NCBI RefSeq assembly: GCF_027497195.1
Contig: NZ_CP114905.1
Span: 6,025,001 to 6,089,000 of the forward strand
Direction of reading: 5' to 3'
Length of the DNA: 64,000 nucleotides
Source: Streptomyces sp. WMMC500
Lineage (GTDB): Bacteria > Actinomycetota > Actinomycetes > Streptomycetales > Streptomycetaceae
Part shown: piece by piece, positions 1 through 9,172 of the stretch
Layout of the letters: each line of letters begins with the position of its first letter
How positions within the stretch are numbered: position 1 is the stretch's first letter
Program-made: the position numbers and the translations under genes
The notes under the pieces: generated by a model
Databases searched by the model: none
What the model saw: the letters and a program-made list of their open reading frames with translations, nothing else
What the model was told of the DNA's origin: nothing

Positions 1-887
1 CGTACGAAGTCCAGCGTCCCGTCGGAGACGTTGAGGATGTTCGACTTCACACCCCAGCCGGTCTCCACCTCCAACCGCTCCCCGGTGTTGCCCAGTTCGG
101 GGTACGCCGCGATGGCGGCCTGTGTGTGCCCCGGCACGTCGACCTCCGGGACGACCAGGATGTGCCTCGCCGCCGCGTACGCGACGATCTCGCGGATGTC
201 GTCGTGCGTGTAGTAGCCGCCGTGCGGCCGGCCGTCGCCCGTCTCGTTCCAGCCGGGCTTCGACTCGGTGCGCCAGGAGCCGATCTCCGTCAGCCGCGGG
301 TAGCGCTTGATCTCCAGGCGCCAGCCCTGGTCGTCGGTGAGGTGGAAGTGGAGCACGTTCAGCTTGTGCAGGGCCATCTGGTCCAGCACGCGCAGCACGT
401 CCCTCTTGGTGAAGAAGTGCCTGGCCACGTCCAGCAGGACGCCCCGCCACGCGAACCGCGGCCGGTCCTCGATCTCGACGCAGCCGACGTCCCACGGGCC
501 CTCGTCGAGCGCGGTACGGCGCAGGGTGTGCGGCGGCAGGAGCTGGCGCAGCGTCTGCACGCCGTAGAAGGCGCCGGCCGGGCCGCCGGCGGCGATGCGG
601 ATGCCGTCCGGGCTGACCGTCAGGCGGTACGCCTCGGCCCCTGCGCCCACGCCCACGTCCCCGTCCACGCCCCCGCCCCCGTCCCCAGCGGTCAGTTCCT
701 CGTCCAGCGTCAGCTCTATCCCGCCCCGCCCCGGCGGCAGGGTGCACCCCGTGCCCGGCAGGAGCTGTTCGCGCAGGACGCGGGCGACCGGGGCGAGCGC
801 CGGATCGGCGACGTGCAGCGGGGTGTCCGGGCCCAGGGCGTACGAACCGGGGCGGGGGGAGCTGCGCGACGGCGTGGGGATGATCAA
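1..887 (-). CDS. Beta-N-acetylhexosaminidase, GH20 (C-terminus beyond window edge)
   Basis: Removes terminal GlcNAc/GalNAc from oligosaccharides. About 295 N-terminal residues are visible, reading from a TTG at 887 with GGAG seven bases upstream; the gene runs off the left edge, so the catalytic Asp-Glu pair is not seen. The GH20 signature is clear: WRGVLLDVARHFF, then LHFHLTDDQGWRLEIKRYP, then VVPEVDVPGHTQAAI. There is no signal peptide, so the enzyme is probably cytoplasmic and acts on imported sugars. It diverges from the ROK regulator at 1030 and likely shares its control with the transporter that follows. A second GH20 at 55098 has the same motifs but a different control site. Confidence 0.9.
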   Translation of the reverse strand, partial: MIIPTPSRSSPRPGSYALGPDTPLHVADPALAPVARVLREQLLPGTGCTLPPGRGGIELTLDEELTAGDGGGGVDGDVGVGAGAEAYRLTVSPDGIRIAAGGPAGAFYGVQTLRQLLPPHTLRRTALDEGPWDVGCVEIEDRPRFAWRGVLLDVARHFFTKRDVLRVLDQMALHKLNVLHFHLTDDQGWRLEIKRYPRLTEIGSWRTESKPGWNETGDGRPHGGYYTHDDIREIVAYAAARHILVVPEVDVPGHTQAAIAAYPELGNTGERLEVETGWGVKSNILNVSDGTLDFV

Positions 888-926
888 GGTCGGTCTCCGT
901 TCGACGGGTTGACGATCAGCTTCGCC

Positions 927-973
927 ACTCCATATAAAGGGCTCCATCGTAAATATGTAAAGGAGTCCATCGT
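927..973. promoter_or_regulatory. Divergent promoter with repeated TCCAT elements (candidate ROK operator)
   Basis: The 142-base gap between the GH20 and ROK genes holds an unusually AT-rich patch. AAAGGGCTCCATCGT (936-950) and AAAGGAGTCCATCGT (959-973) match at 13 of 15 positions and are 23 bases apart, about two helical turns. A third shorter CTCCAT lies at 928-933. The ROK protein is the obvious ligand, by position only. Confidence 0.45.
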
Positions 974-1029
974 TAGTCGTTCGCGGCTGGTCGACGGACG
1001 ACCCGTGGGCTCGGGAGGGGCGTCACGCA

Positions 1030-2400
1030 ATGGCATCGGCAGCGGAGCTGGGCGGGGACCTGTCCCGGCTGCGGCACCTGAACTCGCTCGCGGTCGTGGA
1101 CGTCCTGCGCGGCGCCGAGCCGCTCACCCTCACCGCCGTGGCCGAGCGCACCGGCCTGTCGCGGCCGTCCACCAAGGACGTCGTCGGCCAACTCGTCGGG
1201 CTGGGCTGGGTCGAGGAGATGGGGCCCGCGCCGGGCACCGTCGGCCGGCCCGCGCGGCGGTACCGGTTCCGTGCCGACGCCGGGCACGTGGCCGGCATCG
1301 ACATCGGCGTGCACAGCGTGCGCGCCGCCATCGCCGACCTCGACGGCACCGTCCACGTCCAGACCCACCGCACCGTCGACCCCGCGACCCCCGTCGACGA
1401 CCGCATCGCCGCCGCCGACCGGGCCGTCGCCGACTGCCTGGCCGCCGTCGGGCTGCGGCGTACGGACCTGTGGGCCGTCGGCGCGGGCACCACCGGCGTC
1501 GTGGACCGCGCCGGGACCGTGCAGTACTGCGCCGGCGTCGCGAACTGGACCGGCGTCGACCTCGCCGACCGCATCGGCGCGCTCTTCCCCTGCGCCGTGC
1601 AGATCGACAACGACTCCCGTCTCGCCGCACTCGCCGAGCGCCAGTGGGGCGTGGCCAAAGGCGTCGACGACGCCGTGTTCCTGCACGCCGGCCGGCGCAC
1701 CGGCGCCGCGCTGGTCGTCGGGGGGCAGGTGCACCGCGGGTTCGGCGGCGTCGCCGGCGAGGTCGGCATGCACCCCGTGACGCACTGGGTCACCGCCGCC
1801 TCGTACCTCCACGACTGCCCGGCCGTCCCCCCGGGCGTGCCCAAGAGCGACGCCGCCCGGCACACCTTCGCCGCCGCCCGCGGCGGCGACCCCGTCGCGG
1901 TGGCGGCCGTGGAGCGGTACTGCGACGACCTGGCGCTGGGCACGTCGGCGATGGTCATGACCCTCGACCCCGAACTGGTCGTCCTCGGCGGCGCCTTCTC
2001 GCGCGCCGCCGACGTGCTGCTGCCGCGGCTGCGGCGCCGGCTGGAGGACGTGTGCCTGCGGGTGCCGGAGCTGCGCGCCTCCGCGCTTGACGAGGAGTGC
2101 GTCGCCGTCGGCGCGATCGGGCGGGCCGTGGCCCATCTGGACGGGGAACTGTTCGGCGGTGCCGCCGGGCAGATCGTCCCGCTCCACGACCTCGGCCCCG
2201 GCGGCGGCGAGCGCGCCCCCGGCGCGGCCCTCTCCGAAGGCGCCCCCCTCGCCCCCGGCAGCGCCCAGCGCGCCGAGCCGGCGGCAGAAACCCCAGGCCA
2301 CCCGGGCGCCCCGCGCCACCCGGGCGTGCGGGCCCAGCGGCGCGATCCGGGCGGCCAGGGCACCCCGGGACCTGACCGAGCAGCAGGAGGTGCCCGTTGA
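1030..2400 (+). CDS. ROK-family transcriptional regulator
   Basis: Predicted sugar-responsive repressor of 456 residues. The N-terminus (about 10-80) is a winged helix that includes LTLTAVAERTGLSRPSTKDV; residues 90-380 are the ROK fold with GIDIGVHSVRAAIADLDG (phosphate-binding start) and a GFGGVAGEVG stretch. The CxCGxxGC zinc cluster typical of ROK kinases is not evident, fitting a regulator rather than a glucokinase. The last ~65 residues are a Gly/Pro/Ala-rich tail with no domain. Its stop overlaps the TTG start of the permease (TTGA at 2397-2400), so regulator and transporter are translationally coupled. Confidence 0.9.
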   Translation: MASAAELGGDLSRLRHLNSLAVVDVLRGAEPLTLTAVAERTGLSRPSTKDVVGQLVGLGWVEEMGPAPGTVGRPARRYRFRADAGHVAGIDIGVHSVRAAIADLDGTVHVQTHRTVDPATPVDDRIAAADRAVADCLAAVGLRRTDLWAVGAGTTGVVDRAGTVQYCAGVANWTGVDLADRIGALFPCAVQIDNDSRLAALAERQWGVAKGVDDAVFLHAGRRTGAALVVGGQVHRGFGGVAGEVGMHPVTHWVTAASYLHDCPAVPPGVPKSDAARHTFAAARGGDPVAVAAVERYCDDLALGTSAMVMTLDPELVVLGGAFSRAADVLLPRLRRRLEDVCLRVPELRASALDEECVAVGAIGRAVAHLDGELFGGAAGQIVPLHDLGPGGGERAPGAALSEGAPLAPGSAQRAEPAAETPGHPGAPRHPGVRAQRRDPGGQGTPGPDRAAGGAR

Positions 2401-4361
2401 CGTCGACGCCCCGCACCGAGGCGACCGGCCATCCGACCGGCCGTCCGACCGCCCATCCCGTACGGAACGAAGGCGGCGCCCCGCCGACGTCCCCGGCCCT
2501 CCGCGCCGGTACCGCCCCGCCGCCCGCCGGCCCGCTGCGCACTCTGTGGCGGCGGACCGTCCCCGTCCGCTGGCTGGCGCCCAGCACCCTGCTCATCGCG
2601 GCCGTGATCGTCTTCCCGGCGGTCTACATGGTCGGGATGTCCTTCGTCGAGATCAACCGCATCGGCCTGACCGACGGCTTCGCCGGGCTGGAGAACTACC
2701 GCAACCTCTTCGCCGAGGACGAGCTCCCCGGCGTCGTCGGCAACACCCTCCTGTGGGTCGTGGTCGTCGTGGGCCTCACGGTCCTCCTCTCCCTCGCGCT
2801 CGCGCAGTTCCTCGCCAAGGACTTCTTCGGCCGCCGCCTCGTCCGGCTCGCGCTGATCGTGCCCTGGGCGACGTCCCTGGTGATGACCGCGACCGTCTGG
2901 CGCTTCATCTACGAGGGCGGGAACGGCCTGCTCAACCGGCTGCTGATGGATCTGCGGATCCTCGACTCGCCGGTCGACTGGTACAAGGACCCGGACATCG
3001 CCTTCTACTCCCTCATGGCGGTCGGGATCGTCACCTCGGTCCCCTTCACGGCGTACGTCCTGCTCTCCGGCCTCCAGACCATCCCCGGCGAGCTGACGGA
3101 GGCGGCGAAGATCGACGGCGCCGGGCCGTGGACCACCTGGCGGCGGGTGACGCTGCCGATGCTGCGGCCCTCGCTGACGGTCGCGCTCGTGCTCAACATG
3201 CTGCACGTCTTCAACGCCTTCGCCCTCATCTGGGTGATCATGGGCAAGACGGCCGGCAACCACGCCGACACCTCCGTCACCTTCATGTACAAGATCGCCT
3301 TCACCGGCCGGCTCGACACCGGCGAGGCCGCCGCCCTCGGCGTGCTCAACGTGATCGCGATCAGCATCCTCATCGCCGTACTCATCCGGCTGCTCAAGGG
3401 CCGCGAGAGCGCCGCGTCCGCCGGGCCGCGCCCGGGCGGCGAGGCCGCCGAGGCGCTCGGCCGCCGCGCGCGGCTCGCCTCGGCCGCCGTCGCCCGCGGC
3501 GTACGTCCGGTGACCGGGCCGCTGGCCGCCGGGTGGCGGCGGGTGCGGCACGTCGGGCTGCCGCTCGCGGGGCTCTGCGTCGCGCTGTTCTTCCTCGCGC
3601 CGTACGTCGCGATGTTCCTCGGCTCGCTGAAGACCGACGCCGAGCTGTTCCAGGTGCCCGCCGACTACCTGCCGGACGAGTGGGCCTGGTCCAACTACGC
3701 CGACGTGTGGGACAAGATCCCGCTGGCGAGCTACTTCAGGGTCAGCCTGATCGTGGCGCTGGTCTCGACGGCCGTGGTGCTGCTGATCGCCGCGCCCGCC
3801 GCCTTCATCCTGGCGCGCACCCACTTCCGCGGCCGGGGCGCGTTCCTCGGGCTCGTGCTGGTGTCCCAGATGTTCCCCGCCGTGGCGCTGCTCATCGGCC
3901 TGTACCGGGAGGCGGTGTTCACCGGCGGGATCCACAGCTACTGGTTCATCATCGCCGTCAACTGCGCCTTCAACATCGCCTTCGCCATCTGGATCCTGCA
4001 CACCCAGTTCGCCTCCATACCCCTGGAGATCGACGAGGCGGCGATGCTCGACGGGCTCGGCCGCTTCCGGATCATGGTGCGGATGGCGCTGCCGCTCGCG
4101 GCCCCCGCGCTCATCACCGTCACCATCTTCACGTTCATCCAGGTCTGGAACGAGTTCGTCATCTCGCTGACCGTCTTCAACGAGCCCACCGAGAACCGGG
4201 TGCCGCTCACCGTCGGCGTCCAGCAGTTCGTGGGCCTGTACGAGACGAACTACCAGTACCTCTTCGCCGCCTCCCTGATGGCGATCGTGCCCGCGGTGAT
4301 CCTGTTCGCGCTCATCGAGCGGTACCTGGTGAGCGGCCTGACGAAGGGCAGCACGAAATGA
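2397..4361 (+). CDS. Fused sugar ABC transporter permease (MalF-like plus MalG-like halves in one chain)
   Basis: Membrane channel of a carbohydrate ABC importer, 654 residues. It starts at a TTG with AGGAGG six bases upstream. The first half (about 45-340) is MalF-like with an EAA loop EAAKIDGAGPWTTWRRVTLP near residue 235; the second (about 375-654) is MalG-like with EAAMLDGLGRFRIMVRMALP near residue 547. Each half has about six membrane segments. They are joined by an Ala/Arg-rich cytoplasmic linker (about 340-385) with no internal stop, start or ribosome site. In this family the two permeases are normally separate, as at 15589-17408 of this window. No ATPase is adjacent, so a shared MsiK-type subunit is inferred. 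Confidence 0.9.
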   Translation: MTSTPRTEATGHPTGRPTAHPVRNEGGAPPTSPALRAGTAPPPAGPLRTLWRRTVPVRWLAPSTLLIAAVIVFPAVYMVGMSFVEINRIGLTDGFAGLENYRNLFAEDELPGVVGNTLLWVVVVVGLTVLLSLALAQFLAKDFFGRRLVRLALIVPWATSLVMTATVWRFIYEGGNGLLNRLLMDLRILDSPVDWYKDPDIAFYSLMAVGIVTSVPFTAYVLLSGLQTIPGELTEAAKIDGAGPWTTWRRVTLPMLRPSLTVALVLNMLHVFNAFALIWVIMGKTAGNHADTSVTFMYKIAFTGRLDTGEAAALGVLNVIAISILIAVLIRLLKGRESAASAGPRPGGEAAEALGRRARLASAAVARGVRPVTGPLAAGWRRVRHVGLPLAGLCVALFFLAPYVAMFLGSLKTDAELFQVPADYLPDEWAWSNYADVWDKIPLASYFRVSLIVALVSTAVVLLIAAPAAFILARTHFRGRGAFLGLVLVSQMFPAVALLIGLYREAVFTGGIHSYWFIIAVNCAFNIAFAIWILHTQFASIPLEIDEAAMLDGLGRFRIMVRMALPLAAPALITVTIFTFIQVWNEFVISLTVFNEPTENRVPLTVGVQQFVGLYETNYQYLFAASLMAIVPAVILFALIERYLVSGLTKGSTK

Positions 4362-5623
4362 GCCACCCCATGCCCGGCAGAAGGGCCGTCCTGCGCGCCG
4401 GCGGCGCGCTCGCCTCCGCGTCGGCGCTCGCCGCGCTGGCGGCCTGCGGGCGGCCGATCCAGGCCGGCGACCCGAACGCCATCAAGGTCGTCATCGCGCA
4501 GTACACCGACGGCACGCAGCCGTACTGGCGCAGGCTCGTCGCGAAGTTCGAGGCCCTGCACCCCGGCAAGAGCGTCAAGCTGCAGATCATCGACTGGGGC
4601 AACCTGCAGACCCAGATCAACACCATGGTGCAGACGGGCCAGTTGCCCGACATCGCCAACCTCAACCTCTTCGCCGACTACGCCGACGCCGACCTGCTAC
4701 ACCCCGCCGAGGACGTCCTCACCCCCGAGGTCCGCGCCGACTTCCTGCCCGCCTTCGCCGACAACGCCTCCTTCCGCGGCCGGCAGTACGCGCTGCCGTT
4801 CCTCGCCACCGTCAACGGCATGTACTACAACAAGGCGATCCTCCGCGAGGCCGGCTTCGACGGGCCGCCGGCCACCCGCGACCAGTTCCTCGACGCCGTC
4901 GACCGGATCAAGGCGCTGCCCGGCGCGTACGTCCCGTACGGGCTGGCCCTCGGCATCGAGTCCGGGCACTACGAGTTCGGCACCTGGGCCCGCGCCCACG
5001 GCGGCGGCTGGACCGCGAACGGCAGGTGGGCCATCGACAGCGATCGCAACGTCGAAACGCTTGGCTTCCTCCAGGACCTCGGCAAGCGCGGCTACACCCA
5101 GCCCAACCCCGGCCAGACCAACCGCCCCGACGGCACCTGGCCGCTGTTCGCCCAGGGCAAGGCGGCGATGGTCTACGGCGCCTTCGGCGCACGGGCGTTC
5201 CTGGACCTGATCGAGAAGGGCGACGTCGACTACGGGCTGGCCGTGCACCCGGTCGCCCACGGCGCCGAGCCCGTCGCGCACGGGATCCAGGACTACCTGA
5301 TGGCGTTCAGGAAGTCCGGCAACCGCGAGCTGGTCCGCGACTTCCTCAGCTTCTTCTACCGGCCCGGGAACTACGTGCCGTACCTGAAGACCGAGGGCCT
5401 GCTGCCCACGACCCGGTCGGCCGTCGACGTGCTCGAAGACGACCGGCGGGTCGGGCGGTACGTGGGGATGACGGGCCGGGCCCGGTTCGACCCCACCACG
5501 CGGCCGGTCTGGGCCGAACTGCTCGGGGTGATGGGCAACGACCTGGGCAAGGCCGTCAGCCAGAACACGGCGCCGCGGAAGGTGCTCCGCGAGTTCCAGT
5601 CGATCGCCGTCTCCGGCGGCTGA
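4358..5623 (+). CDS. Extracellular sugar-binding lipoprotein of ABC importer
   Basis: Substrate capture protein, 421 residues, start ATG overlapping the permease stop (ATGA). The leader has an Arg-Arg pair and ends in the lipobox LAAC, so it is a lipoprotein. The body is a group-1 solute-binding protein: IKVVIAQYTDG, a helical second domain, and the family-typical NGMYYNKAILREAGF. It completes a four-gene set with the divergent GH20, ROK regulator and fused permease. The presence of a cytoplasmic hexosaminidase suggests an N-acetylhexosamine-containing di- or oligosaccharide as ligand; this is inference. Confidence 0.88.
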   Translation: MSHPMPGRRAVLRAGGALASASALAALAACGRPIQAGDPNAIKVVIAQYTDGTQPYWRRLVAKFEALHPGKSVKLQIIDWGNLQTQINTMVQTGQLPDIANLNLFADYADADLLHPAEDVLTPEVRADFLPAFADNASFRGRQYALPFLATVNGMYYNKAILREAGFDGPPATRDQFLDAVDRIKALPGAYVPYGLALGIESGHYEFGTWARAHGGGWTANGRWAIDSDRNVETLGFLQDLGKRGYTQPNPGQTNRPDGTWPLFAQGKAAMVYGAFGARAFLDLIEKGDVDYGLAVHPVAHGAEPVAHGIQDYLMAFRKSGNRELVRDFLSFFYRPGNYVPYLKTEGLLPTTRSAVDVLEDDRRVGRYVGMTGRARFDPTTRPVWAELLGVMGNDLGKAVSQNTAPRKVLREFQSIAVSGG

Positions 5624-5636
5624 CGGCCCCGACACG

Positions 5637-5672
5637 TCCGCGGCGGGCGGCCGTCCTCCCGCCCGCCGCGGA
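5637..5672. terminator. Bidirectional hairpin terminator
   Basis: A perfect 14-base inverted repeat (5637-5650 and 5659-5672, eight-base loop) sits in the 61 bases between two convergent genes and can end transcription from both sides. Confidence 0.75.
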
Positions 5673-5684
5673 CCACCACACCGA

Positions 5685-8549
5685 TCAGCCGGTGCGGTGG
5701 TTGCCCTTCACCACCAGGGACGGCAGCCGCACCGCCGAGTCGTCCTCGGCGACCACGGCGAGCGCCACGGTGTTGCGCCCGTCGTCGCGGAGCAGCCCCG
5801 CGGGGAGGGTGAAGTCCCGCTGCGGGCCGATGCCGGCGCCGTACTGGCCGACGTTCCAGCCGTTGACGTACATCAGCAGCCGGTGCCCGGCGGGCGGCTC
5901 GCCGAACCGCAGGGCGAGGGCGGTGTCCTGGCCGTGCGGCAGGCCGAGCCGGAACGACGTGCGGTACCAGGTCACGGTGCCGCCCTCGACGTCCGGCCGG
6001 GACCGGCGCCAGTCACCGGACGCGGGAGCCTGCGGCAGGTGCCAGCCGTGCCGCTCGCCGTACAGGCCGCCGTTGTTGAACGGGCCGCGCTCGGTGTCGG
6101 CGAGGTCCTCGCCGCCGCGGGTCCCCTGGATCCGCCAGGCGATGTCCGCGGCCGAGCCGGGCAGCTCCGCCCGGACCAGGCCGCGCGGCTGCTTGAAGCG
6201 GGTGTCGTCGGCGATCCAGTCGTCGTTGTGGCCCATGTTCTGCACGAGGACGGCGACGACGACCTCCTCGCCCGGGGCGGTGTCCGGCAGCGTGAACGCG
6301 CCCGGCCCCGGGTCCTCGTTGACCGGCGGGTCGGAGTCCGCCTGAACGCCGCCCTGCGCCGAGCCGAGGTAGCGGCCGTCGGCCCACACCTGGTAGATCC
6401 CGCGGCGGCCGGTGATCGCGTTCAGCTTCAGCCCGGTCTCGGCGCCGGTGGCGGTGAACCGCCCGCGGTACCACAGGCTGCCGTGGTGGAAACCGTGGTC
6501 GTCGGCGTGCAGCGTCCGGTCCGCCGCCCGCCAGCGGGAGTCGTCGAAGTCCGGCCGCGCCTCCGGCGCCTCCGCCGCCGCCCGCCAGCCGGTCAGCTCC
6601 GGCGGCTCGACCGCCCGCGGCCCGGGCAGCGAGCCGAGCAGCGAACCGCTCGCGGTCCGCCGTACGGGCACCCGGTCGCCGTTCACCGCCAGCCGCCCGG
6701 CGCCGGTGAACACCTCGACCTCCCCGGCCCGTTCGGTGTCCGCCCGCAGCAGCGCCGTGCCGCCGCGGACCGCCCCGTCGCGGAGCAGCGCCGTGCCGCG
6801 TACCAGCAGCCCGCTCTCCGCGTCCTGCCAGAACTCCGCCGCGGTGGCGTCGGTGCCGAGCAGGAGCAGCAGCGGCGGCCGGCCGCCGCCGGTGATCCGC
6901 ACCCGGGTCAGGTCTTCGTGGACGTAGTCGAGCGTCAGCGCGTCTCCTTCGCGGGCGTACGAGACGTCCGCGGCGCCGTCGAGCACCTCGACCCCGGGGC
7001 GGGACCCGTACTCCAGCACCGTCCGCCCGGCCTCGCCCTCGCGCCCGTACAGCAGCGCGACGTCCCGGCCGCCGGCGCTCGTGTGCGTCATCAGCTCGGA
7101 GCTGGAGAGCGCGAGCCGCTGCCCGCCGAAGGCGTAGTCGGAGAGGAGCACCTTGGCGTCCCGGCCGTCGAGGCGCACCGGCAGCGTCCGTCCGTCGCCG
7201 TAGTCGAGGACGGCGGAGTCGTCGGTGGTGGCGGGCGGGTCGGCGTGGCGGAGGAGGGTGAAGCGGGCGCCGGTGTCGGGGTTGACGCGGGCGGCGGTCT
7301 CCAGCGCCGGGTTGTCGGACGCCGGTGCCGCCGCCTCGTCCGTCTTCGCCAGTTGCCCGGCCGCCGCCCGCAGGAAGTGCGACTGCAGCTTGAACTCGTC
7401 GTACTTCTCCGTCAACTGCCGGTCCTCGGTGATCATCGCGCCGTAGTCGTACGAGGTGTAGACGTCGTTCGGCTGCGCCAGGTAGCCCCAGTTGGTGCCG
7501 CCGAAGCCCATGTAGTAGCTGAAGAGGGTGGCGCCGCTCCTGATCAGGTTGGACTTGTAGAAGTACTTCATGTAGGCGGGGCCGGTGAGCTTCCGGCACG
7601 CCTCGTACCCGGCGTTGTTGAGATCGATCGCCCCGCCCTGGTACTCGGCGGCGTACACGGGCGCGTCGGCCTTGAGCCGCCGCGTGATGCCGTCGCCCCA
7701 CGGGCCCCAGACGGTGTCTGCGTTCTGGCACTCGAAGGACTGCGGGTAGTCGTCCAGACCGGGGATGTCGACGGCGCCCAGGCCCTCCGCCCAGTGCGGC
7801 GTCCAGGACGCCTGGCAGCACTGGTTGTGCGTGACGGGCACGTCCACGCCCTGCGCGTGCGCGAGGTCCTGGAGGTCCTGCATGTACTGCGCGTCGGTGT
7901 TCTGCGCGTACTCGTTCTCGACGTTGTAGAGGACGACCGGGCCGCCGCGGGTGACCTGGTGCGGCACGATGATCCGGTTGATCTCGGTCAGCCACTCCCG
8001 GTACGCGGCGGTGTACCCGGCGTCCGACGACCGGGCCCGCCCCTCGACGGTCTTCAGCCACGCGGGCAGCCCGCCGCCGCTGGTCTCGGCGTTGATGTAC
8101 GGACCGGGCCGGACGACGGCGTACAGCCCGACGTCCTCGACGACGTCGAGCAGCCGGTCGACGTCGCGGACGCCGGAGAAGTCGTAGACGCCGCGCTTGG
8201 GGGAGTGGTAGCCCCAGTGGAAGTACAGGGACACGGTGTTGAACCCGGCGGCCTTGTACTTCTCCAGGACGTCCCGCCAGGTGTCCGGCGACGGCAGCCG
8301 GAAGTAGTGGAACTCGGCGCCCTGGAGCAGGACGCGCTCGCCGTCGACGATCAGCGAGTGGCGGTCGTAGGAGACGGTGTGAGCGGTGCGCGCGTCCGCG
8401 CGGGCGACGGGCTGCGGCCGTGCCTCCGGCGCGCGTTCCGGCGCCGGGGCGCCGGAGACCAGCCCGAGGCAGGCCGCCGCGGCGAGCGCGAGCAGCGCCG
8501 CGAGCGCGCGGCGCGGCCGCGCGTGGCGGCGGGTGACGAGTGGGTGCAT
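5685..8549 (-). CDS. Secreted beta-galactosidase, GH35
   Basis: Hydrolyses terminal non-reducing beta-galactose, 954 residues. I chose ATG 8549 because a GGAAGG site precedes it and it begins a normal signal peptide (Arg-rich start, LAALLALAAAACLGL, cleavage near residues 35-40); the frame is open further upstream but through repeat DNA. The GH35 core spans about 60-390: GAEFHYFRLPSPDTW, GPYINAETSGGGLPAWL, VLYNVENEYAQ (acid/base Glu) and VYAAEYQGG (likely nucleophile Glu). Galactose-binding-like beta-sandwich domains fill the C-terminal half. Same strand as the GH3 gene; it could strip galactose from galactosylated xyloglucan fragments before GH3 and GH31 act. Confidence 0.92.
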   Translation of the reverse strand: MHPLVTRRHARPRRALAALLALAAAACLGLVSGAPAPERAPEARPQPVARADARTAHTVSYDRHSLIVDGERVLLQGAEFHYFRLPSPDTWRDVLEKYKAAGFNTVSLYFHWGYHSPKRGVYDFSGVRDVDRLLDVVEDVGLYAVVRPGPYINAETSGGGLPAWLKTVEGRARSSDAGYTAAYREWLTEINRIIVPHQVTRGGPVVLYNVENEYAQNTDAQYMQDLQDLAHAQGVDVPVTHNQCCQASWTPHWAEGLGAVDIPGLDDYPQSFECQNADTVWGPWGDGITRRLKADAPVYAAEYQGGAIDLNNAGYEACRKLTGPAYMKYFYKSNLIRSGATLFSYYMGFGGTNWGYLAQPNDVYTSYDYGAMITEDRQLTEKYDEFKLQSHFLRAAAGQLAKTDEAAAPASDNPALETAARVNPDTGARFTLLRHADPPATTDDSAVLDYGDGRTLPVRLDGRDAKVLLSDYAFGGQRLALSSSELMTHTSAGGRDVALLYGREGEAGRTVLEYGSRPGVEVLDGAADVSYAREGDALTLDYVHEDLTRVRITGGGRPPLLLLLGTDATAAEFWQDAESGLLVRGTALLRDGAVRGGTALLRADTERAGEVEVFTGAGRLAVNGDRVPVRRTASGSLLGSLPGPRAVEPPELTGWRAAAEAPEARPDFDDSRWRAADRTLHADDHGFHHGSLWYRGRFTATGAETGLKLNAITGRRGIYQVWADGRYLGSAQGGVQADSDPPVNEDPGPGAFTLPDTAPGEEVVVAVLVQNMGHNDDWIADDTRFKQPRGLVRAELPGSAADIAWRIQGTRGGEDLADTERGPFNNGGLYGERHGWHLPQAPASGDWRRSRPDVEGGTVTWYRTSFRLGLPHGQDTALALRFGEPPAGHRLLMYVNGWNVGQYGAGIGPQRDFTLPAGLLRDDGRNTVALAVVAEDDSAVRLPSLVVKGNHRTG

Positions 8550-9172
8550 GACGCTTCCTTCCGTGAGAAGGGCGAACGGCCGCCCGCCGGGTGCTGGCTG
8601 CGGCGGGCCGGGTGTGGCGGGGGCCGGTGGGGCCGGGTGGGTTGGGGGGTGTCCGGCTCGGGTGCGCTGTGCGGGGCGGTTGCGCGGGTGGTTCGGCGGG
8701 CGCTGCGCGCCGCCGTCCGGACGCCGCCCCGCGGCCCCGGAGGGCCTGGGCGACGCCTCGGACGGTCGTCGTGGCTGCGGGCCCGAGGCGCCCACCGCCG
8801 CCGGGACGCGACGCCGCGATGCCGCGGTCCCGCAGTGCCGCGAGGCGCGGGTGGTTCGGCGGGCGCTGCGCGCCGCCGTCCGGACGCCGCCCCGCGGCTC
8901 CGGAGGGCCGGGGCGACGCCTCGGACGGTCGTCGTGGCTGCGCGGCCCGAGGCGCCCACCGCCGCAGTGCCGCGATGCCGCGGTCCCCCCCCGGTGCCGC
9001 GATGCCGCGCTGCCGTGATTCCGTGCGCGCCTCGCTCCTCGTGATGCCGGGATGTCGCGCCTCGCGATGCCGCGGCTCGACCCCGCGACCCCGCGACCCC
9101 GCGGCTTCGCGAGCCCGCGCTCTCACGGCTCCGCGGCTCGGTCTCCGCGGCCCGCGGGCAGCGGCCGAAGGC
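8550..9172. other. 623-base intergenic region rich in direct repeats
   Basis: Separates two glycosidase genes on the minus strand. I see no convincing gene: open frames here are Arg/Pro/Ala-rich and change phase across the repeats. The region contains a long direct repeat (8682-8965) plus many short CCGCGATGCCGCG, CAGTGCCGCG and CCGCGACCC units (8810-9130). It should also hold the GH35 promoter near 8560-8640. Confidence 0.6.
8682..8965. repeat. Long direct repeat, two copies of about 120 bases
   Basis: Copies at 8682-8801 and 8845-8965 are nearly identical, with a few substitutions (for example GGCCCCGG/GGCTCCGG) and one inserted base, giving a period of about 163. The 43-base spacer ends in GCAGTGCCGCGAG and is partly repeated after copy two. 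The length difference breaks any common reading frame, so the duplication is not under coding constraint. Confidence 0.85.

Noticed and set aside
1023..4001. Very long open frame on the strand opposite the ROK and permease genes
   Set aside because: Composition is the Arg/Gly/Pro/His mix of antisense reading in GC-rich DNA; the plus-strand proteins have clear domains. The same applies to long antisense frames across most of the window.
2397..4361. Possibility that the fused permease is two genes joined by a sequencing error
   Set aside because: No ribosome site or start codon context is seen in the linker, the linker has normal codon use, and both halves are in the same frame.
5052..5065. 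TCGAAACGCTTGGC, a half match to the LacI operator inside the first binding-protein gene
   Set aside because: The right arm does not match and the gene belongs to a ROK-linked cluster; likely chance.
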